In this document: in pieces, positions 20,495-30,845 of the stretch | How positions within the stretch are numbered: the first letter of the stretch is position 1 | Layout of the letters: each line of letters begins with the position of its first letter | Source of the DNA: Clarkia xantiana subsp. parviflora | Lineage: Eukaryota; Streptophyta; Magnoliopsida; Myrtales; Onagraceae | Assembly: GCA_036873135.1 (NCBI GenBank) | Contig: JAPTYO010000018.1 | Location: forward strand, 2,108,001-2,172,000 | Length of the DNA stretch: 64,000 bases | Direction: 5' to 3' | Position numbers and translations under genes: made by a program | The notes under the pieces: generated by a model | Told to the model about the DNA's origin: nothing | The model's database searches: none | Seen by the model: the letters and a program-made list of their open reading frames with translations, nothing else

Positions 20495-20690
20495 AAATAG
20501 AGCTAAGCCGGTGGTCGGAGTACGGGCGACAGGCGGCGTGGTGGCGAGCTGTGGTCCGGCGAAGCTAGATGGTCGGAGGTGGCCGGAGGAGGGAGCATCA
20601 CAGGCTGGTGACTGATGGCATATTTAGACATTTCCTCATTTAGCGCGCCACATGTCACGTGTGGTCCAAAATTAGGTGTTTACAGTTTGC
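20495..20690 (-). repeat. Element C-minus, LTR-like fragment
   Basis: On the minus strand it starts TGTAAACACCTAATTTTGG at 20690 and runs left. A close relative lies at about 30690-30845 in the same orientation, and a related LTR start lies at 31909 on the + strand. On the minus strand it is preceded by internal C sequence and a short purine-rich stretch, so it looks like a 3' LTR start. Confidence 0.65.
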
Positions 20691-20829
20691 CTATCTTTGG
20701 ACGGATTCCCGTAGAACATGTTCGAGGGTATTTGTACAAAGAAGAGTAAACACTAATTTTGGTTAGGAAGTATATCTTCTTTTGAGTATTCGAATCTTCA
20801 AGGGAACTCCTGGCTTATTTCGGACGGTG

Positions 20830-21100
20830 CGAAAAAGTAAAGCCTCGAATGGCATGCGAAATGTAGAGCCTCCAGCGGCAGTGCGGCAAATAAGAGCCTC
20901 CAGTGGCGGTGCGGTAACGGAAAGCCTCCAGTGGCATGCGGAAAGAAAAGCCTCGGTCGGCGGTTCCCCTGTTAAAGTGCTTCCGCTGGCGATGCGTAAA
21001 AGTAAAGCCTCCAGTGGCGTGCAGTAAAGTCAAACCTTAATCGACGATGCCTCCATTGGCGAGCGATAAGGAAAAGCCTCCAGTGGCATGACTTGCGAAG
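20830..21100. repeat. C array 1 (AAAGCCTCCAGTGGC repeats)
   Basis: About ten imperfect copies of a unit of about 27 bp with core AAAGCCTCCAGTGGCNTGCGG. The opposite-strand counterpart is at 31140-31770. The core resembles the B array. Confidence 0.8.
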
Positions 21101-21690
21101 GCTGAATACTAAGGCTTCGTTCGTCGCGGGTGACTCTAAGAAAGCTGGAAAACTACAGATCCTGATAATCGGTTGTGACTCTCGGAAAGCTGGAAAACTA
21201 CAGATCCCGATTGCCGATTGTGATGCGGAGGCTGAACATCAAAGTATCCGTTCATCTGGTTGTGACTCTCAGAAGGTTGGAAAACTACAGACCCCGATTT
21301 CCGGTTGTGACTCGCGAAGGCCGAACATCAAAGGCTCCATTCGTCGGGTTGTGACTCTCAGAAAGCTGGAAAACTTCAGGTCCTGATTGTCGGTTTTGAC
21401 TCGCGAAGGCTGAACATCAAAGGCTCCGTTCGTCGGGTTGTGACTCTCAGAAAGCTGGAAAACTTCAGGCCTTGATTGTCGGTTGTGACTCGCGAATGCT
21501 GAACATTAAAAGGCTCCGTTCGTCGGGTTTTGACTCTCAGAAAGTTGGAAAACTTCAGGTCCTGAATGTCGGTTGTGACTCACGAAGGCTGAACATCAAA
21601 GACTCCATTCGTCGGGTTGTGACTCTCAGAAAGCTGGAAAACTTCAGGTCCTGATTGTCGGTTGTGACTTGTAGGAACAGACTGTAACAA
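21100..21690. repeat. C array 2 (about 105-bp units)
   Basis: Repeats containing GTTGTGACTCTCAGAAAGC, TGGAAAACTTCAGGTCCTGA and GCGAAGGCTGAACATCAAAG, about five to six copies, some very similar. Non-coding. Absent from the other C copy as far as I can see. Confidence 0.8.
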
Positions 21691-22009
21691 TCCTACTCAT
21701 CTTTGAATGGTGACTTGCGAGAGCAGACTATAACCGTTTCGCTTGCCGTGAAGTTGACTTGGAAGATGCCGAGTCGCATGAATGTTTGTCCCTAATTTTT
21801 GCCTAAATTGCGCAGGGTGCGTCAACTTAGCGGGATCTTTTTTTTTTTTTGAGAATTTCTCTCTTATTCTCTCATTTTGCCACGGTCGATTGAGAGACCT
21901 CCGACCGTGCCCCTCTTTGTTTTTCTCTCCTTTTACCATGATTGCAATTTCTGATTTTGAAATCATGCCTCTCATTTTCTAATTTCGACTAGGCCGCCCT
22001 TTCGGGTTT

Positions 22010-22690
22010 TCAGCCTAGCGGAAGCACTCTTTATTTGGTAGCCGATTAAAGGGTGGATGTTACCCTCTCAATTGATTACCGCATCCTCCGTTGCGGAAGC
22101 TCTTCTTTTTTAGTAGTCAATTTCGGGTTGACTGTGCCCAGTTCTTTTATTTCACGCCTTCGATGTTGTGGGAGAACCTCTAATTCGTAGCCCTTTGGAG
22201 GGTGGCTGAGACCCTTTCTTCCCATATTCAATGTTGTGGGAGATCTTTTTATTTGTAGCCATTTGGAGGGTGGCTGTGGCCCTTTCCTTTATTTTCCCGC
22301 CCTCATTGGGTTCGCGGGATCACTCTTTTTGTGCAATCATTTTTTTAAGGGTGGATGTGGCCCTTTTAATTCTCCCGCCCTCACAGGGTTCGCTGGGTCA
22401 CTTTTTTATTTGTAGCCGTTTGGAGGGTGGCTATGGCCCTTTCACTTGTTTCCCGCTTTTGATGTTGCAGGAGGAATCTTTATCTGTAGCCCCATTTGAA
22501 GGGTGGCTGTGGCCCTTTTCTTTTGTAGTCGTTTTAGGAACGACTGTGACCCTATTTATTTGTAGTTGATATAGGGACAACTGTGACCCTTTTATTTCTT
22601 CAATGCTCTCACAAGAAATGCGTAAACACTCTCTTTATTTTTCTGTAGCCAATTAATGGGCGGCTGTGACCCTAAAGAAAAAATGATTTT
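22010..22690. repeat. C array 3 (TGTAGCC...GGGTGGCTGTGGCCC repeats)
   Basis: Six or more diverged units of about 100-110 bp with TTTGTAGCCGTTTGGAGGG, TGGCTGTGGCCCTTT and CCCGCCCTCA..GGGTTCGCGGG. The unit includes short inverted words. One unit recurs inverted at about 30850-30960. Confidence 0.75.
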
Positions 22691-23376
22691 TTTTATTTTT
22701 TCCCGGCAGCTCACCTTTTGCCATGACTGCCCCTGCGGGTTTTCAATCATGCCCCTCTCCCTAAATTTTTCATAGGTCGCCTTTACAAGTTTTCAACTTA
22801 GCCGAAAATTATTTTTTTCTTTTTTCAATTGTTTCTCTTTTTCAAATGGAAAGAAAATTTACATAAACTAATTAACAACAACAATTATGTACATGCCCCT
22901 AGTGGCTGATTGAAATCACCTGAATCCACAAAACTTCTTCTAGATGAGGACTCGGTCGCTCGAGTCAACTAAGTTGATTATGTCAGTGTAATGAGTTTTG
23001 TACCATCTGTGGACGACACCGACAATAATGTTTTCCTCGCTTGGCATATCAAATGCTCATTGATCGACACATTGAATCTTCACGGGACTCTCGATGATCT
23101 CTTGTTATTTTACCATCTTCGGACTTGTGTGATCTCTATTGGAGATGCCCCTTGGTTATCACAGACCGGTTTAGACCTCACCGTAAAAGGAATGTATGAC
23201 TTGGTTCGGGACGCGTATGAATTCCACACATGTTAGGTGGAATTTTGGCATGGAAGTTCTTTAAAGCAGTCACGTTTCACGTGGTTGCGACCTCGTCGAG
23301 TGGTCGTCTGATCTGCAAAAGAGTAGGGACACTCAAATCTCAAGGATAAAATCAAGTAAAATTTATCGTACCTGAG
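22691..23376. other. Unassigned segment between C-minus and the Copia LTR
   Basis: Pyrimidine-rich start, then unique-looking sequence. An open frame at 22991-23236 (+, 81 codons) has no family I recognise; on both sides only repeats are seen. It may be part of C. Confidence 0.4.
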
Positions 23377-23486
23377 TGTTGGATATCCGAGTGCGCAATT
23401 TGTTCTTCGTTCAACTGGATGACTGTGTTGGATTACGGGGACGTAATAATACGGAATGCTAAACGTGTAGTAGCAAGAAATCTAAT

Positions 23487-23491
23487 CTACG
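23487..23491. repeat. Target-site duplication of G (left)
   Basis: CTACG, repeated at 25152-25156 directly after G. Confidence 0.95.
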
Positions 23492-23730
23492 TATTGACGT
23501 TTATAATTGTAGAGAGGTTGGAGAGTAGGAAGAGAGCAATCCTTTCATTATACTAAACATGATATGAGAAGGTTGCTTCACCATTACAATAGTGGAGGCT
23601 CCTTTATATAGGAGACCTCATGGGCTAATATGAAAACCCTAGTAAACATTAGGGACTAGAATGTAAATACTAGAACTAAGACAACTTAGCATAATTAGAT
23701 ATTAGTCCCCATACATATAATATCCCAATA
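23492..23730 (-). repeat. 3' LTR of G
   Basis: 239 bp, identical by eye to 24913-25151. Minus-strand TATATAAA at 23603-23610. Confidence 0.95.
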
Positions 23731-23743
23731 TTCCCCCATCTTT
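23731..23743 (-). other. Polypurine tract of G
   Basis: AAAGATGGGGGAA on the minus strand, directly before the 3' LTR. Confidence 0.75.
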
Positions 23744-23897
23744 TCCTTCTTCTTCCTTCTTTAATCCGAAACGCATCACCAATCTTCAACAATTGAATCC
23801 AAAAAATCAATCTTCAAAACGGAGCTTCCAAACTCCAATCATCAACAAACAAAAGATGAAGCCACATGCTCCAATCTTCAAACTTCAAGGCCACTGT

Positions 23898-24062
23898 GCT
23901 CTCAGAGGTGAACACCCACTTGTAGCAATAACACATGCTCTCAGAGGTGGTGAAAATTCACGTGTAGCAACAATCGGGGTCTTCATCAAGCTCTCAGAGG
24001 TGAACACCCATTTGTAGCAATAACACATGCTCTCAGAGGTGGTGAAAATTCACGTGTAGTGA
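23898..24062. repeat. Internal repeats of G
   Basis: Two copies of a unit of about 105 bp, each with two GCTCTCAGAGGTG words followed by AACACCCAYTTGTAGCAATA or GTGAAAATTCACGTGTAG. Non-coding. Confidence 0.75.
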
Positions 24063-24900
24063 TGACAGTTGCCACCTATGGTCCTTGAACTCCAATCCTC
24101 AACAATATGAGGTCCATCAAAATCCAACAAACAAAAGACGAAGCTCCAATGCTTCAATCTTCAACAACCCAAACAAAAGAGCAACACAATGCTCCAACAT
24201 CTTTCCAATATCATCAAAACCACAGCATATCCATCACGACACATAAAATTTCAGCAATTTCAGCTAAAAACAGCAATTTTCTGCATTTTCCAGCAATTTC
24301 CAGCCGATTTCCAGCAATTTCAGCAGAATTTCAGCATTTACAACAGCAAAAACAGCATCTAAATCGCAGCAAAATCGCAGCCAATCAAAGCAACCATTCC
24401 CGCAATATCAATAACACATCAACAACAACCCCAATCTGAAGTTTCAGCAGCAATAGGTGCATATACAGCAGCAGAAACTAATGTAACAGTGACAGCAGAA
24501 AATGGGATTGCAGCAGAATTTTGACAGTAAGATTCGAAAATCCAAATCATCTCGGAATTTGACGTATAATATATCAATGGAATCGTGAGACCGAGACGAT
24601 TCCGAAAAACTAAAAATCGCGGCGATTGGACATCGGGAAGGTGGCGCGTGGCCTGCACGCGCCGGCGGGGCGCAACTCACGCGGCGGCGCGTGAGAGCGC
24701 GTGCGGTGGTTTCTGACGGCGCCGGAAACTGCAGAATGTTCGCCGGAGGTTGCTGGGTCGATTGGTGATGTCAATTTTGGAAGAAGATGTCTAAATCAAA
24801 TGGGTATTATTTTGGGGCTATGAACACAGGCTACGGCGGTGAAAAAAAAAAAAAAAAATTCTGGAAAACTAAAAACGAAATCAAATCACCACGATCGGTG
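24063..24900. other. Internal sequence of G without recognised gene
   Basis: CAGCAATTTC-type short repeats (24250-24380), a GC-rich stretch with GCGCCGGCGGGG (24650-24720) and an A17-18 run (24843-24860). The open frames are short and look unlike known proteins. Confidence 0.5.
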
Positions 24901-24912
24901 GCTCTGATACCA
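24901..24912 (-). other. Primer binding site of G (tRNA-iMet)
   Basis: Minus strand TGGTATCAGAGC, the classical plant tRNA-iMet primer site, directly after the LTR. Confidence 0.92.
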
Positions 24913-25151
24913 TATTGACGTTTATAATTGTAGAGAGGTTGGAGAGTAGGAAGAGAGCAATCCTTTCATTATACTAAACATGATATGAGAAGGTTGCTTC
25001 ACCATTACAATAGTGGAGGCTCCTTTATATAGGAGACCTCATGGGCTAATATGAAAACCCTAGTAAACATTAGGGACTAGAATGTAAATACTAGAACTAA
25101 GACAACTTAGCATAATTAGATATTAGTCCCCATACATATAATATCCCAATA
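24913..25151 (-). repeat. 5' LTR of G
   Basis: 239 bp, identical to the 3' LTR by eye. Confidence 0.95.
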
Positions 25152-25156
25152 CTACG
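25152..25156. repeat. Target-site duplication of G (right)
   Basis: CTACG, pairing with 23487-23491; the LTR of F continues with CAGCGGAATTAG. Confidence 0.95.
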
Positions 25157-25653
25157 CAGCGGAATTAGAATACATACCTTTTAGCTTTCCTGCCCAAGAA
25201 CGATGGGGAGGGAGTTCTGATCCTCCGGTCGAAACCACGCGCAAGTTCTTCGTTAGAAGAAGTCCCACGCGATGTAGCTCCACAACAAGACCTCTGATCG
25301 ATTCTTCAACGGAGATGGAACGTCAGACTTGATGTGATGGTGCCGAAATATTAGACTAGGGTGAAAAGTTTTCTAAATGGAGATCCTTGTTCTTAATTGT
25401 GTGTATAAACCCTTAGGAGTCACCCCTATAAATAGTATTGGGTGGAGTTGCCAAAAGGCAACTCCAACCAATGTGGTACTAGGGTTTTGGCTGAACCATG
25501 CATAATAAGGGGGGAGGCTCAAAATGGGCCTCCCTTGTCAATTACTAATTGGATTTGGCCCAATTAGCCCAGATTGACAATTACCTAATTAACTTAGGTA
25601 ATTCCCTTAATTAACAGGCTCCTATTACGGCGCCACGTGACCATATGCTAACA

Positions 25654-26784
25654 GCTCCCACTCTCAGGAATGGGAGGGTGCTCGTTAATTTATACGGTTA
25701 TGCAATAGTATCAACATCTCAGTCTTCAGTCTTCGTCTCCGTCTCCAAATAGTTCATACAAGGCTTGCCGTGCGACCGGCGGATACGACGGGCATCGTGC
25801 TACTCATCTGTTAGGAGTATTGTAGCGCCCGCAGAACGTTGATTCACTTTCATGAACCAAACCTGTTTGAAAAAAACTATGTACCGCATTGTATCCTTGG
25901 TCAACTGTTAATTATCCAATTGCCCAGTTTTCCACAAAGGAATACTTCTCCAGGGCATCCGTACAAGTGTTCACAACCTTCAACTAATTTTCGGTTGGCG
26001 GCCACCTAGTGAACACGAGAGTCGGTGAATTAAAGGTGAACTTGACCATCCCCATTGCTTATACCCTTAGTCTGACTCAACCGGTTTCCAAGACGTTGTC
26101 ACTTGGCTGTTTTCTTTGGCACTACACTCGTACGTCGGGAAGCGAGCATTGAGCCAGACCTTAGGTATAAGTTCTGAGTCCGTGAGGATACTTTGGATGC
26201 CTCTTTATAAGGCATCCGGGATCAATCACACGCTCAAGGTGAAGAAGTATGCGCCCTTTGAATCACAAGGATTCTAGCTAGCACAACCGAGCATGACCCC
26301 GTGGTCGAACGTGGCACGCGCAGTATGAAGCACGCGTCGATAGCACACCTGGTAAAGCCAGGGATGGAATATGTCAATAATGCTATCGCAGAATCTCTCA
26401 TCTGGCCTTGAATGTGATGTAGTGATGGACAAAGTCCAACTCGGCGATTTACAAAATGAAGATTCAGTCATGCTGTTAAGCGTGACAATGTTATCGTTTT
26501 GCTTAATCAGGTTTACCCCCTGATTCTTAGCCAATCTTGTTATAGTAGATGTCCCTCTCTCCTAACAAGATGACAGTGCCTGTGTGACGAGACAAGGTTC
26601 ACATTCGACATAATTTTGGTGGAAGAATTTTATTTCTTCCTACGACTTAGTTTATAGACCGTAAAATCTGATGTTGTTAATCATTATGACGTCGATAAAT
26701 CATAAAATCAAATTGCAATTCTTTTATTCAATTGAAACATAATTTCAAATGTCAAAATGTTATCACTTTTACAAGCCACACAGT
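25654..26784 (-). other. 3' untranslated region and purine tract of F
   Basis: Minus-strand GAGAGTGGGAGC lies directly before the LTR start at 25653. The rest, up to the pol stop at 26785, has no supported gene; the open frame at 26274-26534 is not recognisable. Confidence 0.6.
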
Positions 26785-27357
26785 TTAAGCCCTACGTAAT
26801 CCAAGCAGTTTTACGTGCTTTTCAAAAATCTTCCTACGTAACGGCTTAGTTAAAGGGTCAGCGACCATATTGTCTGTTGGCAAGTATTATAAAGTGATAA
26901 TGTTGTCTTCCATAAGAGATTTAGCATAATTGTATTTCACATCAATGTGTTTTGTCCTACTATGGTACTTTGGATTCTTAACTACCGCAATTGCCGCCTG
27001 ACTGTCGGAGTACACCTTCACAAGTTTACTCCTCTTGTCGGTGCCAATTAATTCAGTAAGAAGCCTTTTCAGCCAGACTGCTTCTTGTGCGTTTTTGGAG
27101 AGGGCAATGAATTCTGATTCCATAGTCGAAAGCTTGACACAAGATTGCTTCTTGCTTACCCATGATATGGCAGCATTAGCAAGGAGGAAAACTCCTCCTG
27201 TGGTGGACTTAAGATCATCCGGATCGCCACCGTGGTCGGCATCACTATAACCGGTCAATTCGAGCTGATTGCCCTCATAGCACAGAACGTAGTCGGCAGT
27301 ACCTTTCAGATATATGATAATTCATTTTACGGCCTTTAGATGTTGATAACTAGGATC
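26785..27357 (-). pseudogene. Copia RNase H of F
   Basis: Minus-strand coding for GYSDADHGGDPDDLKSTTGG, then AISWVSKKQSCVKLSTMESE, DSQAAIAVVKNPKYHSRTKH and IDVKYNYAKSLMED. A TAA follows at about 26887, after which the same frame reads on to the usual Copia end (DPLTKPL...GLRRA, stop at 26785). Two more stops lie between this domain and RT. RNase H degrades the RNA strand during reverse transcription. Confidence 0.9.
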
Positions 27358-28060
27358 TTATTGGAATCTTGCTACTAGGCCAACAGCGTAACAGATGTCT
27401 GGCCGAGTACAGAGCATGGCGTACATTAGACTCCCTACCATGATCAGATACTCTTCATTCTTCATCTGTTCACGCTCCTGTTGGTTTTTCGGGTCATCAC
27501 GCTTCGATAGCACGCACCCGAACACAATTGGCGTATCCAAGGGTTTAGCATCCAGCATTCTGAATCTTTTCAACAGTTTGTTGATATATGATTCCTGAGA
27601 TAGACATAATCTCCAGGTGGCACGATCTCGGGCAATTTTGATGCGTAAGATGTACGTAGCCGCTCCCATGTCTTTCATCTCAAATGCTAATGCTAACCAG
27701 GACTTTGATTTATTCATGAAACTCATATCATTCGCAACAATGAGTATATCATCCACGTATAGTGTTATGATGACATACTTAGACCCGGAGGTCTTAGTGT
27801 ATACGCAGGGATCCTTGTGAAGATTCACGAATCCGTTTCCAACGATTTTCTCGTGGAATCTGCAATACCATTGCCGAGACAATTGTTTAAGACCGTATAT
27901 AGATCTTTGGAGTTTGCAAAATTTGCGTTCTTTTCAAGGAGTAATGAAACTCTCCGGCTGCTCCATATAGATCTCTTTCTCCAGTTTTACTTGGAGAGGT
28001 TTAGTCTTAATGTCCATTTGATACATGCTCGAGTTCGAGACTTGCAGTCATAGGCAAGGA
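27358..28060 (-). pseudogene. Copia reverse transcriptase of F (C-terminal two thirds)
   Basis: The minus strand reads, with frame changes, YQMDIKT, then EIYMEQPESFITP, a stop, KFCKLQRSIYGLKQ, then an open stretch with LYVDDILIVAND (the YVDD active site, about 27745), MKDMGAATYILRIKI, YINKLLKRFRM and PDICYAVGLVARFQ. The usual YGLKQA-type motif and LYVDD spacing identify Copia RT. The N-terminal part upstream of 28060 is not recognisable. Confidence 0.88.
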
Positions 28061-29949
28061 CGGCCTAGACTATGGTGTAACGCATAGTCGATGAGTTCGT
28101 CTTTATCAAAGTTTATTCCGTGAATTTGGGTATATCCTTTCGCAATTATTCGAGTTTAGCACCACTCGAAATTTCCACCAGAAGTGTATTCTAAGATTTC
28201 ACTTTCTAGTTCTGTGGTTAACAGATAAATAAACTAAAGACTAAAAACGAATTAGTTCTTATTTAGGCAATTTCATCCTTAATTGTTTTCCTCCATTCCC
28301 TTGTTTTGAGGTCCTTCCTTTGCTTGCTGAACCGTCACTGGTTCAAGAAAGAACACCAAGATGTGTAACACATCTTATTTGATGGGACACTTCTCGAGAG
28401 AAGTTCGTTGCCTTTGACTATGTCTAGGCACATTAATCCCATGTTTTAGTCTGATCGTTACTCCCACTCGGAATAATGCTTCTTATCGGGGCATTACTCC
28501 CACTGGGAACAATGGTGGTGGTTGAACTTACTTGGAATATCCTCTCGGTCTCAGGTTTTTACCTCCGAGATGTATTCCTCGATCACTAGGATCTGGAACC
28601 AAGTTGGTTATTCCACTCCCACTAGGAAAAATGGGTAGTTGAAATAGTTCATTATCAGGACCGACTTGATTCGCATTTTGAAATTTAGTGATGATTATGT
28701 GAGAGGGGGAGTGAGCCTCTCACTGGATTTATTATGAAGACATTTCCATAATCATTTAACAAATCAATCGCTTATGCTATATCAATTCTCCCACTCGAAG
28801 TAAGTGGGACCTGAGAATCTCCATCAACCATCTGTTAACACAAACAGTACTAGCTTGTTTCGTTCTGCAAAGTGTTGGAAATTCATCCTCAAACCTTTAT
28901 AATGTGTCATGTTTATCCACGAAACCATTGTTCCAGGCTAATTTTAAAACTCGTATTCTTCGCAAGTAGTGCTACTCTTAATGAATACTCGTTTTAATGC
29001 GCAAATTTTAATGCGTCTTTGTGATAAGGTTTTACCCGAATCATTCATTAGCTTTTATGGTAACGTGTTAACCGATTTTTTCAGAACATAGTGTTTTACA
29101 TTAATGTGAGTTAAATTAATCTCATCCCGTAGGAATAATTAATGTGTAACTCTAACATTATGTAATTCGGAACTAAGTTTCTGGAAGTGTTTGATGAATG
29201 ATTTTAGCCAAACTCTTCGTTCAAGGCTAATGGTGGGAGAGTCGTTTTACCGACTACTTCTTTTCGTTTATTTAACTCATCCATAGATTTATCTATCTTA
29301 TGGACCATGCATTTAAGCTGTCGCTTTTAATGCCATGGTTGATATTCTAATTAGATTGTAGTAGCTGGAAGGCTTTCATAAAATCTAAGTAGTTATCAAT
29401 GAGTTATATCTGAAGAATTATAAACGAAAATTCCGCATTCATAAAAATACTTGATTATTAAATTCGTATTCTAAAACGATGTGTCCCGTCTTTCGAGGTG
29501 ACATGCGCCTTGCGCATACCCGGTTAAAAACCGTGGTTTTGAGAATCATTTTAGTCTCCAAATTTAAAAGCAATATCGGTTTTAAACATGCACATTATTT
29601 GGGATACAAACTATAATGGAGTACTTTAACAAATAAGGATGCTTGAGCAATGTGTTGAATAGCGTGAATAGGATAAAAACGAATAATGATAAATTCAATA
29701 CTCAATTCAAGTATTAGTAAATACTCGGAAAATAATGTGTTCCACCAAGAAATTTATTTAAGAGTATTTTTAAATAGAAATAAAAGTAGAAGTTTTAGCA
29801 AATCTAAAGATAAAGAATCTCTCATTCCATCTTTATTCTTCTGGGGCATCCTCGATCAGGTCGTTGCTTCTGTTTCTCGGTTTCGTAATTCAAAAGAAAA
29901 TGAAATATTCTCGAGTGATTAGAAGCAAAAGAGAATGAACGATTTTCAT
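28061..29949 (-). other. Decayed middle of F (integrase/protease not recognised)
   Basis: About 1.9 kb between zinc knuckle and RT, where protease and integrase should be. I find neither DDE motifs nor a D-S/T-G motif. It is AT-rich with many stops and recurring CTCCCACTC words (28450-28800). Either heavily decayed or replaced. Confidence 0.5.
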
Positions 29950-30220
29950 CATCTTTTCTCTTTACGTACCTTAGGAGGATTAGTGCAAGCATTAGCCAGG
30001 TGTCCTTTCACGCCACACCTGAAACACGTTCGAGTTTCCTCTTTACGTGTATGCTTTTCTTGCTTTTTCTTACCACCAGATTGTTTGCGTTTAAACTTCT
30101 TCTGGTATTTGTTCGCCACAAACTTCTCAGTTTTGTTCTAAGAGCTTTTTCCCTTTCTCTTGCGCTTCCCCTTTTGTTCGGTTGGAGCGGAGGATGCAAT
30201 ATGCATTTCATTAATCTAAA
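29935..30220 (-). pseudogene. C-terminal Gag remnant of F with CCHC zinc knuckle
   Basis: Minus strand: a very basic stretch (EQKGKRKRKGKSS, stop, KFVANKYQKKFKRKQSGGKK) followed by CFRCGVKGHLANAC (30026-29985), a textbook C-x2-C-x4-H-x4-C knuckle. The capsid part upstream is missing. Confidence 0.85.
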
Positions 30221-30230
30221 CTAATCAAAA

Positions 30231-30480
30231 TATGATGAATATACATGATAACCCTTTATCATTTAATTAATCTAAACTAATTAAATTTAAAACTAATTAT
30301 GTTAAATTAATTCATACTAATATAACATGTACTCGAAAATAATAAAATAGGCAATACTACAAAATGTAATTAAAAATGTTTACCTATAGCTAAATTAACA
30401 TCAACATAGTTATCCTAAAAATAATAAAAAAATCAATTAATAAATAACTAAAATATAAAATTAGAAAAAAAAAAAGAGAA
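30231..30480. other. AT-rich segment between F and C-minus
   Basis: No gene visible. On the minus strand it lies just downstream of the pyrimidine-rich C leader and could be intron-like or decayed leader sequence. Confidence 0.4.
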
Positions 30481-30845
30481 CGAATCGCCAGCGGTGATGG
30501 GAGTTCGGAGGACAACATGACGACAGCAGGGGCAAAGCATCGACGAGGGTCGTCAGATACAAAGGCGGACGGGACTGGGCGGAACGAATCACCGGCAGGC
30601 GGAGCTTCCGGAGGGGCGGGCAAACCAGCAGCACGACCGGCGGTGGCTTGAGGGTGCCTGGGCGAAGCGGGTTACAAGCGGGCGATAGTGAAGCTGAACC
30701 GGTGGTCGGAGTACGGGCAACAGACGGTGTGGTGGGGGGCTGTGGTCCGGAGGAGGTGGCCGGAGGAGATGGCATATTTAGACATTTCCTCATTTAGCGC
30801 GCCACATGTGACACGTGCCGCGCGTGGTCCAAAATTATGTGTTTA
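30481..30845 (-). repeat. Element C-minus, upstream LTR/leader
   Basis: The minus strand starts at 30845 with TGTAAACACATAATTTTGG and matches 20690-20508 for about 150 bases, then continues Pro-codon- and C-rich to about 30481. If this is the 5' LTR and 20690-20495 the 3' LTR, C-minus spans this whole interval and hosts F. Its 5' flank (30846 on) is C-plus sequence. Confidence 0.55.

Larger units (their letters stand above)
20691..22690 (-). mobile_element. Element C-minus, internal part with three tandem arrays
   Basis: Non-coding by my reading. The reverse complement of 30846-31908 aligns with 20691 to about 22090, so two copies lie in opposite orientations about 10 kb apart. Three kinds of array follow each other. 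The family is not identified; it looks like the 3' part of a gypsy-like element. Confidence 0.6.
23492..25151 (-). mobile_element. Element G: short non-coding LTR retrotransposon
   Basis: 1,660 bp, with 239-bp LTRs at 23492-23730 and 24913-25151 that are identical by my reading, flanked by CTACG. On the minus strand a tRNA-iMet primer site follows the 5' LTR and a purine tract (AAAGATGGGGGAA) precedes the 3' LTR. LTR ends are TATTG...CAATA, not TG...CA. The inside has no convincing gag or pol: TRIM-like in logic but longer. The primer site and its host point to Copia machinery supplied in trans. Confidence 0.92.
23377..25653 (-). repeat. 3' LTR of Copia element F, interrupted by G
   Basis: On the minus strand it runs from TGTTAGCATATGGTCACG (25653) to ...ATATCCAACA (23377). 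Without G and one TSD it is about 612 bp. It is preceded by the purine tract GAGAGTGGGAGC. The left boundary is inferred from the terminal CA. Confidence 0.7.
23377..30230 (-). mobile_element. Element F: Copia retrotransposon, 5'-truncated, minus strand
   Basis: Read on the minus strand: gag zinc knuckle (30026-29985), decayed middle, RT (28060-27360), RNase H ending about 26785, purine tract and 3' LTR from 25653. No second LTR is found on the right side, and gag upstream of about 30220 is missing. Element G interrupts its LTR. Confidence 0.85.

Noticed and set aside
22991..23236. Small plant gene (81 codons)
   Set aside because: No family recognised, no promoter or splice context, surrounded by repeats. 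Kept only as an unassigned frame.
25420..25440. TATAAATA on the + strand within the F LTR as a promoter
   Set aside because: F is on the minus strand. The word reads TATTTATA there, and I cannot tell which, if either, is used.
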